From Mesostigma viride (taxonomy: Eukaryota > Streptophyta > Mesostigmatophyceae > Mesostigmatales > Mesostigmataceae): a DNA stretch of 64,000 bases. This document shows, piece by piece, positions 35,651 through 45,902 of the stretch (its first letter is position 1; every line of letters begins with the position of its first letter). The notes beneath the pieces were generated by a model. The model was not told the origin of the DNA. It saw only the letters and a program-made list of their open reading frames with translations, and searched no databases. Position numbers and translations under genes: made by a program. The DNA is taken from NCBI GenBank assembly GCA_009746045.1, contig RPFO01000027.1, positions 1,676,581-1,740,580 of the forward strand, written 5' to 3'.

Positions 35651-38600
35651 TAGACACGTGACTGCGTCACGTGAGCATAAGTCCTCAGTGGGAGGGGAAC
35701 ATGGGATGGAATGGATGGTATAAGCTATCTAGGTCCTAGTTACAGGGGTGTGGGCACCGCGGCCCGAATCGCTATGAATGCCATACGCGGTCACACGCGG
35801 AGCCCCCACAGGCTTGGGGGTGGTCTCCTTCATCACTACTTGCCATCTATCCTTGCGCACCATCTGCCTCCACATTACAGACAGTTAAACCAGGAGGCTG
35901 CCCGGGGGTGAGCCCGTCACGTCTAGTGTAGCACATGTCCATGCCGAGTCTATCACGAAAAGTCCACGGGTGGCGGCCCTGCCGCGCGCGGCCTGGGGCA
36001 CGCCAGGTGAGGACATATCGCCCAGGCTGGGCGGGCTTGGTGCCAGCTAGTCTATCTGATGTATCTACCTGATCTGTGCGGGCCAGGTGCCCGGCTAGGC
36101 CCAGGCGCCTGTGCCTAATAATGTGGGAAACATAGGGCAAATCAGCGTACAAATCCTCATTACTAATGTGCAAACCAAGGGGATGTTAAGGGCCTGGCGC
36201 AGCATCTTGGTGACGGCGCCGTCGAGTCGTTGCTCCAGCTCCTGCGTCAGTGTCCACGTCTCGGCGCCGTAGGTCAGGATCGTCAGAATGACGACCTTGA
36301 AGAGGTCACGCTTGACGATCCGGGGTAGGGCGGGGTTGCTCCACCAGCGGCGGTGGTCATGGAGGTGCGCCCACGCCATGCCGATCCGTGTCGTCATGTC
36401 GTCCTCGCAGTCGGGAAGCCAACTGCCGAGCAGCTTGAAGCGGCCTGAAGGAGGGTAGTTGACCTCGGCATCGTCTAAGAGGCGGAGTGTGGTGGGGGCC
36501 CTGCCATGCCGAGGGCCAGGGCCTCCGTTTTGGGGCTGATTTCTAGACCAACCGCCCGAGCCTCGAGCGCAGGCAGTCCAGCCAAAGTTGGGCAGACTCC
36601 GGCTTCTCGATGAGCGTGATGTCGTCGGCATAAATGAGGTCAGCTAGTAAATTCTGCTGTTAGTCGGCCCCCCTTCCCCAAGCTCGTTCGTGATCGCTAG
36701 GCCAGGGGCACGGCCTGCAATGCTAGCAAAGCGAGCACGTGCCTGGCGCATAACATAATCCATACAATAATAAACAGGTACGGCGACAGGACGCAACCCT
36801 GCCAGACGCCGGTCTGCAGTGGGCAGGGCGGGGTAATGCCGTGTTGAGTGCGCACCGAAGTGGTCGACCCCTCATACAGCGTGCGGATGACGGTAATCAG
36901 GGGAGTGGGGACGCGAGCGCGAGCAAGTACAGCCCATAGAGCGTCCCAGAGGACAGAATCAAAAGCCTTGATGAAGTCGACGAAGATCAGGATGGCGGGA
37001 AACTCACCAGGTTGCAGGAGAGCGATTTCCTCGAAGAGGCGACGCGCGACGAAGATGGCCATGACGGTGTTGCGCCCAGGACGGAAGCCCATTTGACTTT
37101 CCCCAAGGTGACAGTCGAGAGCAGAACGAAGGCGGTTGAGGATCATGCGCATGAACAACTTGAGTGCGGCGCTCTGGATGCAGACTCCTCTGTAGTTGGC
37201 GGGGTCGTCAGGGGAACCTTTGTTTTTGTACAGCATAATACGGTAGCTGTGCTGCCACTCAGGAATCGGCGGCGCGTCGGCAAGCAGGATCCGGTTGCAG
37301 ACGTCAAGCAGGAACCCCGTGAGCGCCGTCAGTTTAATCACCGGGGCTGGGAGCTGGTCAGGTCCAACGGCGGCGTAGAAGCGGAGTAACTTGCTTGGCG
37401 GCGGTGCTCAGCTCGAGCTCGGTGAACGGCGGGAGCTCGTTGGGGTCGGCCAGGGGTTCCGTCAGGGCTGGGTACGTGTAGTCCTGCTCAGCGGCGGGCG
37501 GCGTGGGCGGCGCAGGGACGTCCGCAGGCGCTACTGCCAGGCGTGCGGCCGCCAGAGGGCCAAGCGGCGGAGGCGGCGGGGGGGCGCCGAGCAGCCGGGA
37601 CTGGGAGGAATACCACTGGTCTAGCTGCTGCTGCGGTGAGCCAGCGAGCGTCCGCAGCGCCGGCTGCGCGCCGCCGGCGGGCCGTTGGGCGTGACGCAGG
37701 CGGGTCCAGGCGTACTTGCCGTGCTGGTCCTTGAGGTGGGCGAAGTATTCGCGGACATGAAGGTCCTCCTGCTCCTTGGTCGCCTGCCGGATGGCCGAGT
37801 GGTAATCGGCTTTGAGGCGGGCGTAGCGGGCGGGGTCGTTGTTGTCGCGCAGGGCTTGCCGGGCGTGGATGACGGCGGGGAGCCGGTGCAGGCTGGTGAA
37901 GCGGGGCGGGCGGCGGGGCCGCCGGTGCAGGCTGGTGAAGCGGGGCGGGCGGCGGGGGGGCAGCAGGGCCCCGGCCGCGGGCAGCTTGTCAGCGAGGTGC
38001 CGAAGGGCCGATGCCGGGCCGGCAGCTAGCGAACAGCTGGGCGTGGCTGGCCGGGATGTCCAGCGCGTCGACGAACGCCTCTGCCGCGCGCTTGTGGGCG
38101 CGTTTTTCAGGGAAGTCCTCCAGAGCGTCGTCAGATTTCTCAAGCAACTGAAGTGTGCGCAAATCAGGTGGTGCCACGTGCTTACGAAAGGGCGAGGGGA
38201 ATCGCAGGCGGATGCGGGCCGGGTGACGATGCGATGATCGGAGCGCACCAGGGGGATCACATGCGAGCGAGCAGCTAGTACAGAGCCTTGATGACGCTTG
38301 CGCATTACAACATAGTCGATGCAGCGTTCAGTGCCAGTTGGCGAGGTGTGTGTGACCAAAGCATCTGGACTATATGGAAAGCGGGTGTTGGCAGTGACCA
38401 AATCGCATGTCGTAAGCAAATCAGCAAAAAGTTCAGTGTTGGCATTGGAGACCGTACCGTTGGGGGCGTGCTGACATCCGCCAGTACCCGGTGGTAGCGT
38501 GGCGTTGGCGTCCAACAGCAGAAAGAGGTAGTTGCGACCAGGGATGCCGTTCGCCAGGTTCTCCAGCGCTGCAAAGAAGTCCTTGCGGTCTTGTTCTGGG

Positions 38601-39494
38601 TGGCCGGAGTGGGGTGCGTAACCAACGCCCACCGTCAGGGCGTAGGTCGAGTGGCCCTCCATCGAATGAAAAGTGGCCACAAGGAGCCGAGCATTGACCA
38701 GCTGGGGTTCGCCCATGTGGCGTACGGCGAGCGGGGAGCAGAGGAGACCGACGCCCCCGTTCCCGGTGCCGTCGCCGCCTCCGTAGTAGAACCGCCAGCC
38801 GTCGATGTCGTCAGCCGCAAGGGCAGTTGATCCGCGGGCCGATGCAGTGCGCCTGTGTTCTTGGATTCCCAGGATGGCGATATTATTGTCGATGCAGAAA
38901 CCAATAATAAGATTGGATACTCGATGGCACTGACAGTCGTCACTGCGCAGGCAGTGACAGCGGTCAGCGTCGGGCTGCATGGAGCGTGCGGGCGTTGAAG
39001 GTGGCGATGACCAAGGGCGCGCGTTGACCGAAAAGGGGGGTGCAGGCGGGGGTGGGGGCGGAGATGGAGCAGGGTGGTGATGGGGGTGGGGGTGGAGGTG
39101 GTGGGGTAGGGGGGGCGGGTTGGGGACTTATGCTTTCAATCACCGTTTCGATTCTTCCTGCCAACGCGTCGAGGCGACGCCGACGGTTGGCTCGGGTGGC
39201 CAGGTAGAATGAGTCTGCGTCTGCACGCATAAGAAATGCGTGCAGTCTGAGGAGGTTTCGGAGGCGGCCGCGCGAGGCGGGGCGACCCTGGCTCACTGCC
39301 GACCCGTTGCTCTCTCTCCGACAGCCCGAGGGCTGCGAAGGCAAAGGGGCGGGAAGGGGAGTTAGGCAGATCCCACTGCTAGAGCCGCGGAGCCGCGGGG
39401 CCGCGAGCGTCATCATTGATAGGAGAGAAGGGTTCGCAGCGCGGGCTCCGGCTCAGGTGCAAAGCGAACGAATTTATTAGGGGGACGGCCCATA
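35651..39494 (-). mobile_element. LINE C: endonuclease and reverse transcriptase, near-complete ORF2, frameshifted
   Basis: The 3.8 kb insertion is bounded by the direct repeat tgccttgcat (35641-35650, 39495-39504). On the minus strand, ORF2 begins about 39416. The endonuclease starts with ATFNARTL (about 39010) and continues after a frameshift near 38985 with LGIQEHR, LLLDANA and SDHR. The RT has FVDFIKAFDSV and GVWQGCVLSPYLF (37341-36697) and YADD (about 36628-36617). A thumb-like TYGAETWTL region follows, then an RRRLGLAGHLARTDQVD-like end. At least three frame breaks are present, so it is a pseudogene. The 3' end is the hairpin at 35655-35673. Confidence 0.85.
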
Positions 39495-39504
39495 TGCCTT
39501 GCAT

Positions 39505-40411
39505 ATGACAGACAAACCAGGAGGCTGCCCTGGCGTGATCGAGCCCGTCACGTCTACTGGGTAGCACATGTCCATGCCGAGTCTATCACGAAAAGTCCAC
39601 GTGGGATGGGATGGATTCATTATTTAATTAATTAGCTAATTAACACGTAACAGCGTTACGTGAGCTAGCACAAAGTCCTCAGTACAGTCGAGAGTGGAGT
39701 GTGATGGGAGGGGAGCTCTAGCTATCTAAGACCTAGTTACGGGGTTGAGGGGACCACGGCCCGAATCACTGTGAAGGCCATACTAGCTTGGTCACACGCG
39801 CGGAGCCCCCACTGACGTGGGGACCGTGCATGGTCTCCTTCATGACTACCTGCCACCTATCCTTGCGAACCATCTGCGTCCAGACGATTAATTAAATGAT
39901 TAATAGACACGTGACTGCGTCACGTGAGCATAAGTCCTCAGGGGGAGGGGAACATGGGATGGAATGGATGAGGTAAGCTATCTACGTGACTGCGGGATGG
40001 AATGGATGGTGTAAGCTATCTAGGTCCTATAAGTTACAGGGGTGTGGGCACCGCGGCCCGGATCGCTATGAATGCCATACGCGGTCACAGGCGGAGCCCC
40101 CACAGACTTGGGGGCGGTCTCCTTCATCACTACAGTTGCCATCCATCCTTGCGCACCATCTGCATGCCTCCATATGGAGCTAGTTGCGCAGTCACGTGTC
40201 TATTCATTAATGGAGCTAGTTATCTAAGACCTATTTACAGGGTTGTGGGCACCACGGCCCGAATTACTGTGAATGCCATACTTGGTCACACGCGCGGAGC
40301 CCCCACTGACGTGGGGGTGGTCTCGATCCTTAATTACTACCTGCCACCTATCCTTGCGAACCATCTGCCTCCAGATTACAGACATGCCAGGTATATTTTA
40401 AATTAATTTGA
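39505..40411. mobile_element. Mosaic of LINE 3'-end copies
   Basis: At least three colinear copies of the LINE 3' UTR (about 39600-39880, 39900-40185, 40222-40390, minus orientation) lie head to tail, each with hairpin and TTAA tail or its remnant. A piece of ORF2 3' sequence lies at 39505-39600. No host gene is seen. Confidence 0.65.
40186..40209 (+). mobile_element. 24 bp LINE tail insertion
   Basis: Only the last bases of the hairpin plus a short TTAA tail, flanked by the 12 bp direct repeat atggagctagtt (40174-40185, 40210-40221). It lies inside an older copy in the opposite orientation. Confidence 0.85.
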
Positions 40412-40420
40412 ATTGGAACA

Positions 40421-41230
40421 CTAACTAATTAATTAATAGACACGTGACTGCGTCACGTGAGCACTGATAAGTCCTCAGTGGGAGGGGAACATGGGATGGA
40501 ATGGATGAGGTAAGCTATCTAGGTCCTAGTTATAGGGTTGTGGGCACCACGGCCCGAATCGCTATGAATGCCATACGCGGTCACACGCGGAGCCCCCACA
40601 GACTTGGGGGTGGTCTCCTTCATCACTACTTGCCATCTAGCCTTGCGTACCATCTGGCAGCCTCCATATGACAGACAAACCAGGAGGCTGCCCGGGTGTG
40701 AGCCCGTCACGTCTAGGGCAGCACATGTCCATGCCGAGTCTATCACGAAAAGTCCACGAGTGGCGGCCCTGCCACGCGCGGCCTGGGGCACGCCAGGTGA
40801 GGGCATAATGCCCAGGCTGGGCGGGCTTGGTGCCAGCTAGTCTATCTGATGTGTCTACCTGATCTGTGCGGGCCAGGTGCCCGGCTAGGCCCAGGCGCCT
40901 GTGCCTAAGAATATGGGAAACATAGGGCAGATCAGCGTATAAATCCTCATTACTAATGTGCAAACCAAAGGGGATGTTGAGGGCATTGCGCAGCATCTTG
41001 GTGACGTTGCCATCGAGGCGTTGCTCCAGCGCCTGCGCCAGCGTCCAGGTCTCGGCGCCGTAGGTCAGGATCGTCAGAATGACCACCTTGAAGAGGTCAC
41101 GCTTGATGATCCGGGGTAGCTAGGGCGGGGTTGCTCCACCAGCGGCGGTACGTGGTCATGGAGTTGCGCCCACGCCATGCCTACCCTTGTCAATCAGGTC
41201 GTCCTCGCAGTCGGGAAGCCAACTGCCTTC
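40421..41230 (-). mobile_element. LINE D: 5'-truncated copy (810 bp)
   Basis: Contains the ORF2 C-terminal region (TYGAETWTL, DLYADLPYVSH) and the full 3' UTR with hairpin and tail. The 9 bp repeat attggaaca at 40412-40420 and 41231-41239 is its probable target duplication. Confidence 0.75.
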
Positions 41231-41239
41231 ATTGGAACA

Positions 41240-41776
41240 TATCTGCTTGATATCTCCGTCGGGAGTACATGTAGCACATATCCCTGAGAAGGGGTGCCCA
41301 TATGGCTTTTAATACGTTCTGGGCTACTTCCTGCAAGGGTAGGGTGTAAACTACACCAGCTCAGTTATCTAGATATGGGGTTTTCCATTCAAACATTCGT
41401 GACATTGACCCCCGGGGACATAATGTTGGCGTAGCGTAGTTAAAGGTCACTTCAAATGCAAAGGACTGTATCACTAAATCGTGTTCCACACTACACGGCC
41501 ATCCATCCCAACCTCATCATGGAGGATTTCGTACCCATGTGACGCAGTTACATGTTATGAATTAACTAATTAGTTGTGTCCACTTTTGGCATGCTCCACC
41601 TCCTGCTTGAGGCGCATATTTTCAGTGATTGGCAATGATACACGATTGTCAAACTTGTGTTCAGAGAACGAGCTGACAGATCGTTACTCAATTACAATTG
41701 TGACACATAAGTTTTTTGTTGGGTCACGTGTCTTCATTAACATCACATAATTTACGTTGCTCTAGTCTTATGCCTT
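41240..41776. other. Intergenic, downstream of EIF2B1
   Basis: Decayed LINE tail motifs near 41536-41575 and 41720-41740. A segment near 41255-41285 resembles the LINE subfamily 2 terminus. Nothing else is recognised. Confidence 0.45.
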
Positions 41777-44700
41777 TTACATGTAGAGCTGGATGAGCTC
41801 ATCGCTAACTGCGGACGGGGTCAATATGCCCAAGTCGGTGAACAGGAGCGTGATCAGGTTTGGCGGCGTGAAGTCCCGCGACGGGTTCACCACCATCACG
41901 GTGGGTGGCAGCGGCATCGAGAAGTGAACGGGCTTGTTCTCCACCGGAAGATCCGATTGCGTGAGCGGGTAGAGCCGAGCAAACTGCAATCACACGCGCA
42001 CCAATAGCAAGAAAAAAATCATTTTAATTTTTCTTCCCTCTCCGCGTGCCTTCAAAGCTGGGGGTCAGGAGCGAATGGTCAAGAAGACAATTTTCAAGAC
42101 TTAACCATGTTGCTGGCCGCCGCAACGGTGGCGATCTGGTATGTGCCTTAGAAGCACCCTATCTTAGTAGCTACTTGAGCTAGTGTCTCCTTATCATCGC
42201 CCACCTCTTCACTATATGTGCCTTAGAAGCACCCTATCTTAGTAGCTACTTGAGCTAGTGTCTCCTTATCATCGCCCACCTCTTCACTATATGTGCCTTA
42301 GAAGCACCCTATCTTAGTAGCTACTTGAGCTAGTGTCTCCTTATCATCGCCCACCTCTTCACTATATGTGCCTTAGAAGCACCCTATCTTAGTAGCTACT
42401 TGAGCTAGTGTCTCCTTATCATCGCCCACCTCTTCACTACCTGGTAACTCTTGGCCGCCACGTAAAATGGCTAGTTGCTGGCCGCCGCAATGGTGGTGAT
42501 CAAAATGGCTTGTTGCTGGCTACTAGGCCTGCATGGAAGAATTCACTGTCGCAAACCCACCTTGTAACTCTCCGCCGCCACATAGAAGGGCTTGTTGCTA
42601 GCCGCCGCAACGGTGGCAATCTGGTACGTGCCCAGCTTGTTGATCACGCCCCCGTTCTCGACCACCCCCTCGGCGCCTACGAGGACCATGTCCACCTTCT
42701 CCATCACAAACCCCACCGCGCTGTCGATGACCACGCTAACCGGGATGCCAGCTTTAGCCAGCGTGGTTGACGCGTACAATCCGGTGCCGTCGGGGCGGCC
42801 CTCTGGGGGGGGGCGGGTGTATGTGTGTAGGTGTGTGGGTGTGTGGGTGTGTGGGTGTGTGGGTGTGCGGGTGTGTGGGTGTATGGGTGTGTGGGTGTGT
42901 GGGTGTGTGGGTGTGTGGGTGTGTGGGTGGTAAGGTCTACTTGTTACATGAATTCTTAAGGCTGATCTGTTTGAAAGCTGGTGCCGTCGGGGCGGCCCTC
43001 TAGGGGGGGAGAGTATGGGAGGGTTGGAGCAAGAGACCAAGGAGGAGTTAGCTGGGTCAGATACTGAGATATATACTTGGACAAGACGACGAAAGCATCA
43101 TGAACTAGTCAAGTAGTAAAATTATTATTATTATTATTATTATTAAATGCTAATGATGAGTCAGCTTATCAAAGGAATACTAATGATGAGTCAGCTTATC
43201 AAAGGCCCGCGCCGTCGTGGCGACCCTCTGGGGGTGGAGGGGAGGGGGGGGGTGGAGGGGGCTGCATACAGGGGGGGGAAGGGGGCAGAGGGAAGGGGGG
43301 GCAAGAGACAAAGGATGAGAGGACAGCAGCACAGGGCAAGGGAAGGGCGGCGAAATGCCAAGAATGTGGGGGCGACAAGAGTAATGGAAGCCTTTTGTCA
43401 TGTTGTTCCACGAATCATGATTCTAGCAGTAGTTATATAATACAGGGAAGCAAGTATTACAGTAAATATTACAGTAAGTATCACAGTAAATATTACATGC
43501 TGTATTTCACGGTGGGGGGACGTGACCAATTACTATATTGGTACAGGGATGACCCGTAGACTTGTGAAGCTATACGCCGCAGCTATGGCTATATGCAATA
43601 GCACTTGTGTAGCTCTAAGCTACTTGACACAGTGGGAGCATCACCCATGCATATGACGCTGAAGCAAGTCCCGCGTTTAATTAACACGATGACATCCGAA
43701 CACTATAACACACATGCTCAGTTCATTAAGGCCTGCCCTCACCCGTGCATATCACGCTGAAGTTGGTCCCATGTTCGGCCGCCAGCATGAGCATGCCGAG
43801 TACGCAGCGCGACATGCCGTGGACGAGTACAACATTGCCGTCGCGCACGAAGCGCTCGCCGAGAAGAGCGATGGTCTCCCGCGCCTGTCGTGTGCGTGTG
43901 TATGTCGGCATTGTAATTTGCACAGCCATTGGTCATCATTATAGATAGCTAGTTAGCCCAGCAGAGCGATGGTGTCCCTGTCATATGCCTCGCATGAGGA
44001 GGGGGGGGGGTAAGAGAGGTTGACGCTGCCCATGTTCGCTGCTTGACGCAGACACACTGATGGTCTAGCTCTACATGTAAAATAGCCCATGTCATAGTCT
44101 CGCGCACCTGTGGTGTGTGTATCTTACGACAAATGTGCATTATGTAGACAAGAAATGGTCAGGAAAATATGACAAGTTAGCCCACCAGGGCGATGGTCTT
44201 CCGTGCCTGAGGGAAGGGGGGGTCGTGTCATTGTAAATACTTAACGATCCAAACCCTTTTGAGGAGGGGGTGCCCTAGTAAAAGGATGCTTAGTCCAGTC
44301 GAAGTAGCCATGACTACTGGCGGTTGCATAGTCTAGTCGAGGTAGCCATTACTAGGGGCGGTTGCATAGTTGCTTAGTCTAGTCAAGGTAGCCATTACTA
44401 GTGGAGGTAGTGTACTTATATGGACGTGAGGCCATTAGTGCGGCTGGCCAGCTCGCGGTGCCCTGCCTTACAACACTGCCACGCTACGCAAAGCCACACC
44501 ACGAACGGAGTATTTGGCGAAGGAGGCGCGGCGCTGGACGCGGCGTACCTTTAGGGACACTTCGGCGAACTTCTCCCCCCGTTCCGCGAGGTGAGCTTTG
44601 AGGGACAACAGGTCTTCACAGTCCTGCATGGTCGATGTCTTCGTGACATACCGCATAAACAGCTCGCACCCGGCGTTTAGGGAGATCGATGTGCTGTCGC

Positions 44701-44998
44701 ATTTCTTGAGAGCTTCAGAAGCTCTGCGCAGCTCTATTTCCAGGCCCATGACTGTCGTAGCCTCGCTCTTCCTAATTAGAGTGGTCAGTGCTTTGATGGC
44801 GGCCACCGCAACCGCCACTTCCGGCTCCCCTTGCCATCGAAGGAATTCGGCAACGACTTCATCCGTCTTCTTGAAATCCGGGTTTACTCCATCAAAAATG
44901 GTTGACTGTGGTCCCAAAGACCCGTGCGACAGCCACGCCATTCTGGTGGTGTTATCGTCTTCGCTCGTGCTAAGGATTGAGGATATGGATTTATGCAT
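41777..44998 (-). CDS. EIF2B1: Translation initiation factor eIF2B subunit alpha (4 exons)
   Basis: Regulatory subunit of eIF2B, the nucleotide exchange factor for eIF2; the alpha dimer joins two eIF2B halves and helps sense phosphorylated eIF2 (established for the family). Proposed exons on the minus strand: 44998-44549, 43884-43743, 42802-42561, 41983-41777, with phases 0, 1 and 0 and about 346 residues. The N-terminal helical domain holds AVAAIKALTTLIRK and CELFMRYV. The Rossmann-like part holds VLVHGMSRCVL, VLVGAEGVVENGGVINKLGT and NKPFYVAAESYK. The C-terminus ends LLFTDLGILTPSAVSDELI, the conserved family end. The N-terminus is about 35 residues longer than usual; Met20 is a possible alternative start. 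TGTAA, the usual green-algal poly(A) signal, overlaps the stop codon. Confidence 0.93.
42095..42540 (-). repeat. 75 bp minisatellite between decayed copies of the EIF2B1 exon 3 3' end
   Basis: Four 75 bp units (starts 42140, 42215, 42290, 42365). They are bounded at 42105-42140 and 42440-42535 by copies of the exon 3 end (TTGCTGGCCGCCGCAAYGGTGG), whose real copy is at 42595-42615. Confidence 0.85.
42820..42930. repeat. GTGTGGGT octamer array in an EIF2B1 intron
   Basis: About 13 octamers starting 16 bp from the exon 3 acceptor. Confidence 0.9.
42975..43240 (-). pseudogene. Two decayed copies of the 5' edge of EIF2B1 exon 3
   Basis: GGTGCCGTCGGGGCGGCCCT from the exon 3 start recurs at about 42980-43010, and in more decayed form at 43203-43240. 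Both are followed by the same G-rich tract (C-rich on the coding strand). Confidence 0.8.
43960..44215 (-). pseudogene. Decayed copies of the 5' edge of EIF2B1 exon 2
   Basis: The exon 2 acceptor and start (43865-43895 on the plus strand: GCGATGGTCTCCCGCGCCTG) recur near 43968, 44095 and 44187. The last would read ARKTIALVG before a stop. Confidence 0.75.
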
Positions 44999-45902
44999 GT
45001 TCGATCCGGCCCGCCCGCTAACGCGTGCGCCTTAACCAGCACCCGCGGATGCCCTGGCGGGCCAAACTGCGCCTGATCACGCCGACTACGGTGTCAAGCC
45101 TCCACTTCACAAGCTTGCCCTCGGGAAGATACTAACACAACCTTTATTGCGTCGGCGCCTGATGATTATACGTAATCTCCCTTTTCGTGACCTGTTCGTG
45201 ACATATATTAAGGATTAGGATACACCGCCTGCAAACTAATTACTATGCACAGTAATAATAACTAGTGTCCATAATTACTTGGCTCAGCGCTGCAGGAAAT
45301 GTGGCGAAGGAACGGTGAGGCCTCGCAAGTCGCAACAAGCCAACCCGGCATTAGGCACAGCATCCCGCTGGCCATGCTTGGGTGGACTACTGTATTGTAA
45401 CGGAACAATTATTCTGGCTGTTGCAACTCCCATTACATTGTATTCGTGTGAACTCAGGGTGAGCTAGGTTTTCTGTACAGTATGGTACTACTGTATACGG
45501 CACACGTCATGGGAAAAGGGGCAACTCCTTACACCTATCACACTACCCTCAACCAGCTGGGTAACCAGCTGGTCGATACGTGGTACCTCAACCTAACGGT
45601 GCTAATAAATAAAAAATACCCATTTACCCGGAAAAAGGGGCAACACCTTCCGTATGTGATTCCCGCCCGCACCCAGGACCCTTCAAGTTCCCACACAGAA
45701 TGCCTTCCACAGTTCCACTCCGTGACACTTGACAGTCGGTGACACGCACACCAGTCCTGCATCCAGACTGATCGTGAATGCGAATGAATGCAGGTGGCTG
45801 AAGCCGAATAAATAGCCGAGAGCCGTACGAAAGAAAAAAGAAACCGATTTTAATTAGTAACATGCAGGCAATTTGAGGAATGATGAGATCCTCGTGACGT
45901 CC
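44999..45902. promoter_or_regulatory. Divergent intergenic region between EIF2B1 and the glycosyltransferase-like gene
   Basis: 900 bp between two opposite start codons, so it should hold both promoters. No clear core element or repeat is seen. Confidence 0.4.
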
